A DNA stretch of 64,000 nucleotides from Streptomyces canus. Its GTDB lineage: Bacteria; Actinomycetota; Actinomycetes; Streptomycetales; Streptomycetaceae. Below the pieces are notes generated by a model. That model was not told the origin of the DNA. It saw only the letters and a list, made by a program, of their open reading frames with translations, and did no database searches. Both the position numbers and the translations under genes were made by a program. Positions 26,220 through 35,300 of this stretch are shown here, one piece after another (position 1 is the first letter of the stretch; each line of letters starts with the position of its first letter). The DNA lies in NCBI RefSeq assembly GCF_030816965.1, contig NZ_JAUSYQ010000002.1, positions 3,629,001 through 3,693,000 on the forward strand. The letters run 5' to 3'.

Positions 26220-27518
26220 ATGTCGCAGATGCCCCAGCTGTCCGCCTGCCCCAGCTGCGAGTGGCCGCTCGAATCGGGCGACCGTTTCTGCGGTGCGTGC
26301 GGATACGACCTGTCCGCCGTGCCGGCACGGCCGGACGACAGCCCGACCATCGCCATGAACGGCGCGCCCCCCGGCGGCCCCTGGCCCGAGGTCCCGCACC
26401 CGCCGGCGGAGGTCCATCTGCCGGCCGACCTGCGGGGCACCGAGTCGGGCGGGCACGAACCGCCTCCGTCGGGACCGGTCGTGGGCTCGCCGGTCCCCCC
26501 CGTTCCCGGCGTGCGCTTCGACCGCTCACCGGAGCCCGACGAGTACGTCCTGCAGGCGCCCGACCCTCGGGTGGCCGCCGGACCGCCCGCCCCGGCCGAG
26601 GGCAGCAAGGTGTGCGTGGCCTGCCGCGCGGGCCGGGTCGACGACGACGGCTACTGCGAGAACTGCGGGCACGCCCAGCCACGTGAGCGCGACCACATGG
26701 AGCAGGAGGCCGGTCCGATCGCCGCCGTCAGCGACCGCGGCCTGCGCCACCACCGCAACGAGGACGCCTTCAGCCTCGGCACCAGCGTGCTGCCCGACGG
26801 CTCGCCGGCCACCTTCGCGGTCGTCTGCGACGGTGTGTCCTCCGCGACCCGCCCCGACGACGCCTCCCTGGCCGCGTCCCGGGCCGCGGCCGAGGCCCTG
26901 CTGACCGCGCTGCCGCAGGGCACGCACCCCCAGCAGGCGATGCACGAGGCGATCGTCGCCGCCTCCCGCGCGGTCAACTCGCTCGCCGCGGAGCCCGCCA
27001 CGGCCCGCGAGCACCAACCGCACCAGAACGCCCCGGCGTGCACGATCGTCGGCTCGATCGTCGCCCCGAGCCTGCTGGTCGTCGGCTGGGTCGGCGACAG
27101 CCGGGTCTACTGGGTGCCGACGGACCGCAGTTCCCCCCCGGCCCGGCTCACCGAGGACGACTCCTGGGCCGCCCAGATGGTGGCCGCGGGCCTGATGAAC
27201 GAGGCCGAGGCGTACGCCGACGAGCGCGCCCACGCGATCACCGGCTGGCTCGGCGCGGACGCCTACGAACTCGACCCGCACACCGCTTCCTTCAAGCCGG
27301 ACCGGCCTGGTGTGGTGGTGGTGTGCACCGACGGCCTGTGGAACTACGCGGAGGCGGCCGACGAGATGGCGGAGGCCGTACCGGCCGACGCCGCCGCGCG
27401 CCCGCTGCACACCGCCCGGGTCCTGGTCGGCCACGCCCTGGACGGCGGGGGCCACGACAACGTAACAGTGGCCGTCGTGCCGTTCCCGACGCCTCCGCAG
27501 GGGGCAGGATCGGCCTGA
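26220..27518 (+). CDS. PP2C-type protein phosphatase with two zinc ribbons
   Basis: 432 residues from ATG at 26220, directly after the kinase stop. Two N-terminal zinc ribbons, CPSCEWPLESGDRFCGACG (about 10-28) and CVACRAGRVDDDGYCENCG (about 132-150), flank a Pro-rich linker. The PP2C domain (about 160-425) has all metal-binding motifs: SDRGLRHHRNEDAF, VVCDGVSS, GWVGDSRVYW, VCTDGLWNY and GGHDNVTV. It probably reverses phosphorylation by the kinase. In mycobacteria the pknG locus has no such phosphatase as far as I know. Confidence 0.93.
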   Translation: MSQMPQLSACPSCEWPLESGDRFCGACGYDLSAVPARPDDSPTIAMNGAPPGGPWPEVPHPPAEVHLPADLRGTESGGHEPPPSGPVVGSPVPPVPGVRFDRSPEPDEYVLQAPDPRVAAGPPAPAEGSKVCVACRAGRVDDDGYCENCGHAQPRERDHMEQEAGPIAAVSDRGLRHHRNEDAFSLGTSVLPDGSPATFAVVCDGVSSATRPDDASLAASRAAAEALLTALPQGTHPQQAMHEAIVAASRAVNSLAAEPATAREHQPHQNAPACTIVGSIVAPSLLVVGWVGDSRVYWVPTDRSSPPARLTEDDSWAAQMVAAGLMNEAEAYADERAHAITGWLGADAYELDPHTASFKPDRPGVVVVCTDGLWNYAEAADEMAEAVPADAAARPLHTARVLVGHALDGGGHDNVTVAVVPFPTPPQGAGSA

Positions 27519-27540
27519 GGCCACATTCGGGGATGCCTCA

Positions 27541-27564
27541 GCGGACCGGAGGGGACCGGTCCGC
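27541..27564 (+). terminator. Hairpin between phosphatase and vWA genes
   Basis: GCGGACCGG pairs perfectly with CCGGTCCGC across a short loop. No T-run. It may be an attenuator or an mRNA-processing point that changes the ratio of upstream sensor genes to downstream vWA and FHA genes; the 98-base gap could also hold a second promoter. Confidence 0.55.
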
Positions 27565-27616
27565 AATCAGTCATCGCCCCACGGATGTGGGGTACGCGAG
27601 GGGGATTTGAGTAGGC

Positions 27617-28963
27617 ATGGCCAATTTCTCGAAGTCGAACGCGCCGCAGTTCTCGATGGACGTCTACCAGAACGAGTACCTACCCGAGGGCGGCCGCGAG
27701 GTCAACGCGATCGTCACGGTGACCTCGACCGGCGGCGGCACGATCGGAAGCGCGGTCGCGGCCCCGCACCTCTGGTCGGCGGAGCAGGGGCCCTCGGCGG
27801 CGGTGGCGCTCATGGTCGACTGCTCGGGCTCCATGGACTACCCGCCGACCAAGATGCGCAACGCCCGCGACGCCACCGCCGCCGCGATCGACACCCTGCG
27901 CGACGGAGTGCACTTCGCGGTGATCGGCGGCACGCACGTGGGCAAGGAGGTCTATCCGGGCAACGGCGGTCTCGCGGTCGCCGACGCCACCACCCGTCAT
28001 CAGGCCAAGCAGGCGCTGCGCAAGCTCAGCCCCGGCGGTGGCACGGCGATCGGCACTTGGCTGCGCCTGGCGGACCAGCTGTTGTCCTCCGCGGACGTCG
28101 CCATCCGTCACGGCATCCTGCTCACCGACGGCCGCAACGAACACGAGTCGCCGGAGGACCTCAAGGCCTCCCTCGACGCCTGCGCGGGGCGTTTCACCTG
28201 CGACGCCCGGGGCGTGGGCACCGACTGGGAAGTGAAAGAAGTCACAGGGATCGCCTCCGCCCTGCTCGGCACCGCCGACATCGTCGCCGACCCGGCGGGA
28301 CTCGCCGCGGACTTCACGCAGATGATGGAGGCGGCCATGGGCAAGGAGGTCGCGGACGTCGCCCTCAGGGTGTGGACCCCGGTCGGCACCACCATCAAGT
28401 TCGTCAAGCAGGTCGCGCCCACCGTCGAGCAGCTCACCGACCGCCGCACCGAGGCCGGTCCGCGTGCCGGGGACTATCCCACCGGCTCCTGGGGAGACGA
28501 GTCCCGTGACTACCACGTCTGCGTCGAGGTCCCGGCCGCGAACATCGGCCAGGAGATGCTCGCAGCCCGGGTCTCCCTGGTCGTCCCGCAGCCCGACGGC
28601 TCGACGCAGAACCTGGGCGCACAGGGTCTCGTCAGGGCCGTGTGGACCGACGACATGGTCGCCTCGACGTCGATCAACCCCCAAGTCGCCCACTACACCG
28701 GCCAGGCCGAACTGGCACAAGCCATCCAGCAAGGGCTCGATCTGCGCAAGGCGGGCGATATCGATGGAGCAACGGCCAAACTGGGCCGGGCCGTCCAGCT
28801 CGCGAACAACTCCGGGAACGCTGATACTGCGAAACTGCTTTCGAAGGTGGTCGACGTCGTCGACGCCACGACAGGTACTGTGCGACTGAAGGCGAAGGTC
28901 GAGGAGGCCGACGAGATGACTCTCGAGACCCGGTCGACAAAGACTGTTCGTGTAAAGAAGTGA
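27617..28963 (+). CDS. von Willebrand factor A domain protein
   Basis: 448 residues, no signal peptide. The vWA domain (about 60-240) has a perfect MIDAS motif DCSGSM (about 71-76) and later Thr/Asp ligands (GGTAIGTWL; LLTDGRNEH). The second half is a beta-rich domain followed by a C-terminal helical segment (GQAELAQAIQQGLDLRKAGD). MIDAS domains bind partners through a divalent metal. In this operon it is a candidate adaptor or kinase/phosphatase target; actinobacterial neighbours of this type (vWA followed by FHA) are recurrent. Start ATG at 27617. Confidence 0.88.
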   Translation: MANFSKSNAPQFSMDVYQNEYLPEGGREVNAIVTVTSTGGGTIGSAVAAPHLWSAEQGPSAAVALMVDCSGSMDYPPTKMRNARDATAAAIDTLRDGVHFAVIGGTHVGKEVYPGNGGLAVADATTRHQAKQALRKLSPGGGTAIGTWLRLADQLLSSADVAIRHGILLTDGRNEHESPEDLKASLDACAGRFTCDARGVGTDWEVKEVTGIASALLGTADIVADPAGLAADFTQMMEAAMGKEVADVALRVWTPVGTTIKFVKQVAPTVEQLTDRRTEAGPRAGDYPTGSWGDESRDYHVCVEVPAANIGQEMLAARVSLVVPQPDGSTQNLGAQGLVRAVWTDDMVASTSINPQVAHYTGQAELAQAIQQGLDLRKAGDIDGATAKLGRAVQLANNSGNADTAKLLSKVVDVVDATTGTVRLKAKVEEADEMTLETRSTKTVRVKK

Positions 28964-29001
28964 CGTAGTAGTTCCCTGATCCGAGAGGGGGAAGCGCCGA
29001 C

Positions 29002-30744
29002 ATGCCGACCTGCCCGAACGGACACCAGTCGGGTTCCGACGACTGGTGCGAGGTCTGCGGTCACCGCATGGCCGGTGCCGTACCTCCGCCCCCTCCGCCG
29101 CCGCCCGGTCCAGGTGGAGGCGGATACGGCTTCCCGCCGCCCGGCGGTCCCGGGGGCCAGCCCGGTGGACGTCCGCATCTGTCCGCCGTACCGGACGCCG
29201 AGCCGGAGCTCTGCCCGCAGTGCCGTACCCCTCGTGAGGGCGGTGCGCCCTTCTGCGAGGAGTGCCGGTGGAACTTCCTGACCAACACGGCGACCTCGTA
29301 CACCCCGGCCGCCCCGCGCCCGCCGGCCGGCTCCGGCGGCCCGCCCTCGCACTTCCAGCAGCAGGCGGGGCCCGGTCCGTCCTTCGGCGGCGGTGACTCG
29401 TACGAGTACCAGGGCTCACGCCCGTCCCAGGTGAACCGCCCCGCGGAACCGATCCCCTTCGGCTCGGAACCGTCGGGCCGCTCGGGCCCGGGTCGACCCG
29501 GCGGCCCCGGTGGCCCTGGCGCCCCCTCCGGCTTCCTCGGTGACCCGTCCCGCCCCGGGGGCCCTGGCGCACCCGGCCCCTCCGGTTACCCCGGAGGACC
29601 CGGCGGCTCCGGCGGGTCCGGCCCCTCCGGTTTCCCCGGCGATCCGTCGCGACCCGGCGGTCCGGGCCCCTCCGGCCCCGGTGGTCAGCAGGGCTTCCCG
29701 GGCGACCCCGGACGCCCCGGCGCATCCGGCCCCTCCGGTTTCCCTTCGGACCCCTCCCGGCAGGGCGGCCCCGGCTCCTCCGGTTTCCCCGGTGATCCCT
29801 CCCGCCCCGGCGGTCCCGGGAACCCCGGACCGGGTGGCTACGGCTACCCGCAGCCGGGCTCCCAGCAGGCCCCGTCCGGCCCGCCCGGATCCTCCGGCCC
29901 CGGCGGCCCACAGGGCTACGGCGGCCACCCCACGCAACCCGGCCCGTCGGGTCCCGGCGGCCCGCAGGGCTTCCCCGGCGACCCGTCCCGCCCCGGTGGC
30001 GGCCCCGGCGGTCCGCCGAACTTCGGTGCCGACCCCTCCCGCCCGGTCCCGCCGCCCCCCGGACCGACCCCGCCCGCCGGCCCGGGTGCCACGAGCGGCG
30101 CCCCGCAAGGCTTCCAGGCGCAGGGCGCATCGGCTCCGCCCGCCTTCCCGCAGGAGACCAACCGGCCCCAGCCGGGCGGCCAGTCCTTCGGCGGCGGCGC
30201 TGACGACTGGGTCCTCTCCCCGCCGTCCTCCACCGCCCCCGGCGGCGGACCCGGCGGCCCCGGCGGCTACGGTTACCCGCAGCCCGGCTCCACCCAGGCC
30301 CCGCCCGCACCCCCCGGCCCGTCCTTCCCGCAGCAGCCGGCGACCTGGACGGCGACCATCGGCCCGGACCGCGATTACTTCCTGGCGATGATGCAGCGCT
30401 CCGGCCCCGAGGCCGCGGGCCTGAACCTGCCCGCGTACTCCCCCGAGCAGCAGCGCACGCTCACCGGGAACCAGGTCACCATCGGCCGCCGCCGGCACTC
30501 CACCGGCGACACCCCCGACGTCGACCTGTCGGTGCCGCCGGAGGACCCGGGCGTCTCGCACCAGCACGCGGTGCTGGTCCAGCAACCGGACGGCTCCTGG
30601 GCGGTCGTCGACCAGAACTCGACGAACGGCACCACCGTGAACGGCGCCGAGGAGCCCATCACGCCGTTCGTGCCGGTGCCGCTCCAGGACGGCGACCGGG
30701 TGCACGTCGGCGCCTGGACGACGATCACGATCCGCCGCGGCTAG
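29002..30744 (+). CDS. FHA-domain protein with zinc ribbons and collagen-like linker
   Basis: 580 residues. Zinc ribbon 1 at the N-terminus (CPNGHQSGSDDWCEVCG), zinc ribbon 2 at about 71-90 (CPQCRTPREGGAPFCEECR). About 120-450 is a Gly/Pro-rich low-complexity linker with collagen-like units such as GPSGFPGDPSRPGGPG repeated many times. The C-terminal FHA domain (about 490-578) has the phosphothreonine-binding set: TIGRRRHS, SHQHA and NSTNGTTVNG. It is the likely GarA-like phosphopeptide reader of the kinase module, but far larger than GarA. RBS GAGAGGGGGA precedes ATG 29002. Confidence 0.92.
   Translation: MPTCPNGHQSGSDDWCEVCGHRMAGAVPPPPPPPPGPGGGGYGFPPPGGPGGQPGGRPHLSAVPDAEPELCPQCRTPREGGAPFCEECRWNFLTNTATSYTPAAPRPPAGSGGPPSHFQQQAGPGPSFGGGDSYEYQGSRPSQVNRPAEPIPFGSEPSGRSGPGRPGGPGGPGAPSGFLGDPSRPGGPGAPGPSGYPGGPGGSGGSGPSGFPGDPSRPGGPGPSGPGGQQGFPGDPGRPGASGPSGFPSDPSRQGGPGSSGFPGDPSRPGGPGNPGPGGYGYPQPGSQQAPSGPPGSSGPGGPQGYGGHPTQPGPSGPGGPQGFPGDPSRPGGGPGGPPNFGADPSRPVPPPPGPTPPAGPGATSGAPQGFQAQGASAPPAFPQETNRPQPGGQSFGGGADDWVLSPPSSTAPGGGPGGPGGYGYPQPGSTQAPPAPPGPSFPQQPATWTATIGPDRDYFLAMMQRSGPEAAGLNLPAYSPEQQRTLTGNQVTIGRRRHSTGDTPDVDLSVPPEDPGVSHQHAVLVQQPDGSWAVVDQNSTNGTTVNGAEEPITPFVPVPLQDGDRVHVGAWTTITIRRG
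29510..30330 (+). repeat. Collagen-like GPxG coding repeat in the FHA gene
   Basis: Imperfect tandem coding repeats of about 30-60 bp (themes CCCTCCGGTTTCCCCGG and CCGTCCCGCCCCGG) giving GFPGDPSRPGGPGPSG-type units, with two GGYGYPQPGS units at about 29840 and 30268. Likely length-variable between strains. Confidence 0.8.
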
Positions 30745-30756
30745 CGAACGGCCACG

Positions 30757-31752
30757 TCACCGGAGGGGCCATGTGTACGGCCCCTCCGGGTCGTCCAGCC
30801 ACGCCCATTCCCGCTCTCCGCTGACCGTGATGCCGTACCGCTCACGGCGCGGCTGCCCCTCGCGCTCCCACAGCGCGTACGCCTCCCGGGGTGCGAGGGT
30901 GTCCCGGGTCAGCGCCAGCAGGAAGCGGAACAGCTCGTTCTCCCGGGCCCGGCTCGGCACCCCGTCCCAGTCGACGAACCCCTCTTCGTGCCGGTCCGCC
31001 CCGCGCAGCGGCACGAAGTAGGCGGGCGTGTGCAGAAACCGTCCCTCCGCATGCCCGGCGTCCCGGACGGTCAGGGCGATCAGCCCGGTGGCGAGCGGGC
31101 TCAGGATCCGTGCGCCGGGGCGGCACTGGGCGAGCCAGGCGACCGGCACCGACGACAGGGTGCAGGTGGCGATGATCCGGTCGAAGGGGGCGCGTTCGGG
31201 CACCCCGCGCGCACCGTCGCCGGTGACGACGGCAGGGTGGTACCCGGCGGCCGCCAGATGCCTGCGCGCCGCCTCGGTGATCTCCGGCTCCAGATCGACG
31301 GTGGTGACGCAGTCGTCGCCGAGCCGGTGCGCGAGCAGGGCCGCGTTGTAGCCCGTGCCGGCGCCGATCTCCAGGACCCGGTCGCCGTCCCGTACCCGCA
31401 GTGCGACCAGCATCATCGCCATCAGCGATGGTTGACTGCTGGAGGAGACCAGTTCCCCGTCGCGCAGCCGGGTGGCCAGCGGGGCGTCGACGTAGGCCCC
31501 GCGCATCCACTTCTCCCGGCCGCGCGGGTCGGAGCTCTCGCCCCAGCGCCGCTCGTAGCCTCCCCTGACGCCCACGTAGTAGTAGGGCACGAACAGATGC
31601 CGGGGCACCGCCTCGAAGGCCTCCCGCCACACCGGGTCGGCGGCCCAGGCCCCGCTCACGTCGATCTCCCGCACCAGCGCGGCCCGCGCCGAGGCGGCGA
31701 GTTCGGCGAGATCCCTGCCGAGAGCGTGCGTGCCCATACCTCCACTCTGCAC
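30757..31752 (-). CDS. Protein-L-isoaspartate O-methyltransferase-like protein
   Basis: SAM-dependent methyltransferase of the PCMT family, repairing isoaspartyl residues or modifying a peptide. Motif I VLEIGAGTGYNAALLA, the family motif SSSSQPSLMAMML (usual GQTISQP) and post-motif TVDLEPEI are visible; the C-terminal 100 residues are the extension seen in actinobacterial homologues. Start uncertain: GTG at 31752 is given, but ATG at 31737 follows GGAGGT almost without spacing. Convergent with the FHA gene; divergent from the globin. Confidence 0.85.
   Translation of the reverse strand: MQSGGMGTHALGRDLAELAASARAALVREIDVSGAWAADPVWREAFEAVPRHLFVPYYYVGVRGGYERRWGESSDPRGREKWMRGAYVDAPLATRLRDGELVSSSSQPSLMAMMLVALRVRDGDRVLEIGAGTGYNAALLAHRLGDDCVTTVDLEPEITEAARRHLAAAGYHPAVVTGDGARGVPERAPFDRIIATCTLSSVPVAWLAQCRPGARILSPLATGLIALTVRDAGHAEGRFLHTPAYFVPLRGADRHEEGFVDWDGVPSRARENELFRFLLALTRDTLAPREAYALWEREGQPRRERYGITVSGEREWAWLDDPEGPYTWPLR
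30760..30789. terminator. Bidirectional terminator between FHA gene and methyltransferase
   Basis: CCGGAGGGGCC pairs perfectly with GGCCCCTCCGG around an eight-base loop between converging genes; it overlaps the 3' end of the methyltransferase gene. Confidence 0.85.
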
Positions 31753-31805
31753 CCTGAGCGCCGGAGGTCCTAAGCCTTGAGTCCTCCTCCGCCCCGTCTG
31801 AGACC

Positions 31806-32219
31806 ATGGTTGACGTGAAAGAGATCCGGCGCGGCACGCTTCAGACGCAGACCTTCTACGAGCAGGTCGGCGGGGAGGAGACCTTCCGCCGCCTCGTCCA
31901 CCGTTTCTACGAGGGGGTCGCCGGGGACCCGGTCCTGCGGCCCATGTACCCGGAGGAGGACCTCGGCCCGGCCGAGGAGCGCCTCGTACTGTTCCTGATG
32001 CAGTACTGGGGCGGCCCCACGACGTACAGCGACAACCGCGGCCACCCCCGGCTGCGTATGCGCCACGCGCCCTTCGTCGTCAATCGCGAGGCGCACGACG
32101 CGTGGCTGCGGCACATGCGGGACGCCGTCGACGAACTCGGCCTGTCCGAGGAGCACGAGACGCAGCTGTGGAACTACCTGACGTACGCGGCCGCTTCGAT
32201 GGTGAACACCGCCGACTGA
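31806..32219 (+). CDS. glbO: Truncated haemoglobin, group II (GlbO)
   Basis: 137-residue haem protein binding O2 or NO. Landmarks of group II: helix B Tyr in RFYEGV (about 36), YPEEDL, MQYWGGP, the proximal His in RMRHAPF (about 86) and the conserved Trp in AWLRHM (G8, about 99). ATG at 31806; GTG at 31815 is an alternative. Single gene, divergent from the methyltransferase. Confidence 0.95.
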   Translation: MVDVKEIRRGTLQTQTFYEQVGGEETFRRLVHRFYEGVAGDPVLRPMYPEEDLGPAEERLVLFLMQYWGGPTTYSDNRGHPRLRMRHAPFVVNREAHDAWLRHMRDAVDELGLSEEHETQLWNYLTYAAASMVNTAD

Positions 32220-32236
32220 TCACCCCTCACTGAATA

Positions 32237-32281
32237 CCGGATTCCGGTCGTTTTCCGGTTGCCCGACGCCGGATTCCGGTC
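32237..32281. promoter_or_regulatory. Paired near-palindromes CCGGATTCCGGTC
   Basis: CCGGATTCCGGTC occurs at 32237-32249 and 32269-32281 (32-bp spacing, three helical turns on one face), with further half-site-like TTTTCCGGTT (32251-32260) and AATCCGGTC between and after. CCGGANTCCGG is self-complementary. It lies between the globin and the ABC permease gene, about 95 bp before the permease start; a candidate operator for cooperative dimer binding. Confidence 0.5.
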
Positions 32282-32375
32282 ACAATCCGGTCAAGTCCGC
32301 GCTACAAGCGCTTACCCGTGACCACCACCTCTGACATCCTCGCCCGGAGATCTGCACAACACGGCGGGGGGCCGG

Positions 32376-35300
32376 GTGACGGGGTTCGGGGGAATCGCGC
32401 GTTTTGTGTTTCTGCGTGCGCGGGCGCACCGGCTGCTGCTCGCCGCCGCATTGCTCACGGTCCTGCTCATCACCGCGGTCCTCGCGACCCTCACCGCCTA
32501 CTCCGGCGCGATCGGTGACGCGGCCCTGCGCCACGCCCTTCAGGACCCGCGCAACGCCGCCGACACCGCGCTGGTCGTCAAGGCCGACGTCCCCGAGGAC
32601 CGTCGTACGGCCGCCGACACCGCCGTACGCGACGTGGCGCGGCAGACGTTCGACGGGCTGCCGGTGACCGTGCGGACGTTCCTGCGGTCGGGTCCGTACG
32701 CGCTGCCGCGGTCGCTGCAGCCCGAGCGGGAGCGGTCCGGGGACCCGGACCTGACCCACTTCGCGGCACTGGACCGCAGCCGGCTGCGGCTGGTCGAGGG
32801 ACGGCTGCCGGGGCGGGCCGACGGGCGGGTCGAGGTGGCGCTCCCGCAGGCCGCCGCCCGCGCCCTCGATCTCGGCCCCGGCGCCCGCTTCACCCTCACC
32901 GACCGGCTGCGCGGCCCGGCGGTGCGGGTGACGGTGACCGGCCTGTACCGGCCCGTCCGCGCCGACGACCCGTACTGGCTGCTCGACGACCTGCACGGGC
33001 GGGGCATCAAACAGCTCGATTTCACGACGTACGGCCCCCTGCTCGCCGATCCCGGTGTGCTGGCCGACGGGACGGTGAGCGTCGGGACGTCGGGCTGGCT
33101 GGCGTCGGCCGACTTCGCGACGGTGACGACCGCGCGCTCGGACGTGCTGCGGGCGACGGCCGTCGCGGGGAACGCGGCGCTGCGCAAGGAGTCCTCCCTC
33201 GGCGGCGCCACGACCGCGTCGACCTCGCTGCCCGAGGTCCTCGACCGCACCGACCGCTCCCTGCTCGTCTCCCGCTCGACCCTGCTGATCGTCGCCCTGC
33301 AACTGGTGCTCCTCGCGGGCTGCGCCCTGCTGCTGGTGGCGGGGCTGCTGAGCAGTGAGCGCACCGGCGAGAGCCGGCTGCTGCTGGCGCGCGGCGCCTC
33401 CCGCGGCCGGATCGCCGGCCTCGCCGCCCTGGAGGCGGCGCTGCTCGCGCTGCCCGCGCTGCTGTGCGCGCCGCTGCTGGCGGCCCCGCTGACCCGGACG
33501 CTGGCCGGGCGGGGCCCGCTGGCCCGGATCGGGCTGCACCTGGAGGTGCCGGCGGTCGGACGGGCCGGGGTGTGGCTGGTGGCGGCGGCAGTGGCGCTCG
33601 GGTGCGCGCTGGCGGTGACCCTGCCCGCGCTGACCTCCTCCTTCGCGCGCAGCCGGGCCCGGGCGCTGCCCGGTGCGGTGCGCGCGGGGGCGGACCTCGG
33701 GCTGCTGGCCGTGGCCGGGGTGGCGTACTTCCAGCTCAGTCACCAGACCTCCGGTGCCGTGACCGACGACCTCCCCCACTCTCGGCTTCGCTCGAGCGGG
33801 GGGACCCCCATCGGTGTGCTCGGCGTGGACCCGCTGCTGGTGGCGGCGCCCGCGCTCGCGCTGCTGGCCGGGACCGTCCTGACGCTGCGGCTGCTGCCGC
33901 CGCTGGCTCGGCTCGCCGAACGCCGGGCGACCGGCGGGCGCGGCCTGACCGCGGCCCTGGCGGGCTGGCAGATCGCCCGCCGCCCGATGCGCGGGGCGGG
34001 CCCGGTGCTGCTGCTGGTCCTCGCGATGGCACTGGGCATGCTGGCCATCGGACAGGGCGCCTCCTGGGACCGTTCGCAGTCCGACCAGGCGGACTTCCGG
34101 GCCGGGGCGCCGGTGCGGGTGCTGACCTCCGGGGATGCGGGGCTCGGCCGCACCGAGGAGTACGCGGCCGTCGCGGGCGTACGACGGGCCGCCCCCGCCG
34201 CCCGCTCCGAACTGCCGCTGTCCGGCAGCCAGGTGGCGACGGTGCTGGCCCTCGACACCTCGCGCGCCTCGATGCTGATCCGTCCCGACCTGCACTCCGG
34301 ACCCTTCCTCCAGGGGCTCGGGCCCAAGGGTTCGGTCGCGGGCGTGAAGGTGCCCGCGGACACGGCCCGGCTGCGGCTGACGGCGGCCCTGCGGGGTTCC
34401 GGGCCGAGCACGACGGCACAGGTCACCCTCACCCTGGAGGACCGCTACGGCACTCCCTATCGGGTCCCGGCCGGCCAACTCCCCGCCGACGGCCGCGCCC
34501 ACGCGCTGGACGTCTATGTGTCCGGGGGCCCACTGACCCTCACCGACCTGGAACTGATCGTCTCCGTGCCGAGCGGCGCGGCCGAGCAACACCGTTTCAC
34601 CCTCACCGGGTTGACGGCCACGGGCACCGAAGGGACGGTACGGCGGCTGCCGTTGCCCACCACGTGGAAGGTCACCTCAAGCCACGACGGGGTCGCCTCG
34701 ACACCGGATCCGAAGACCAAACCGGCCCCGCCGCGCCTGAGTTCGGGGTCCGGACGGCTGACGGTGGACTACGGCACAGGTTTCATCCCGTCCGACGACA
34801 TGTGGAGCACGGGGTCGTTGACGGTCCGGATGAAGGCCCCGCAGCCGAAGCCGGCCGAGGTCACCGCCGTCGCGACCGAGCGCTTCCTCGCCTCGGCGGG
34901 CGCCTCCCCGGGAGACAGGCTGGACGTGCCGCTGGGCGGCGAGACGGTGTCGGTGCGGATCGTGCGTTCGATACGGGAGTTGCCCACGGCCTCGGACAGC
35001 GGCGGGGCCCTGCTGGTCGATCTGCGGTCCGTGAACCGGGAGCTGCAGGCGCGGTACAACCGCGGCGTCGAGCCGACCGAGTGGTGGCTGATGACGGAGC
35101 CGGGCGGGTCGGAGAAGGTCGCGGCGGCGCTGCGGGCCCGGCCCGACATGGACCCCGCGCAGGTCGTGGTGCGGGACGAGCTCGCCGGGCAGCTGCGCGA
35201 CGACCCCTTCGGAGCGGGCCCCGAGGCCGCCTTCGCCGCGGCGGCCGGGGTGGCGGCGGCGCTGGCCGCGGTCGGCTTCGCGGTGGGCGCGGCGGGGTCG

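Noticed and set aside
22953..26456. Very long open frame on the minus strand opposite the kinase and coiled-coil genes
   Set aside because: Antisense to genes with clear domains; its composition is the mirror of GC-rich codon use on the plus strand and has no recognisable domain.
27680..30310. Long minus-strand frame opposite the vWA and FHA genes
   Set aside because: Arginine/glycine-rich shadow of the collagen-like repeats; no domain and no start context.
29510..30330. Regularly spaced repeats considered as a CRISPR array
   Set aside because: Units are coding, in frame, variable in length and without unique spacers; no cas genes in the window.
32280..34592. Long minus-strand frame opposite the giant permease
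   Set aside because: Gln/Arg/Gly-rich shadow frame, no membrane or enzyme motif.
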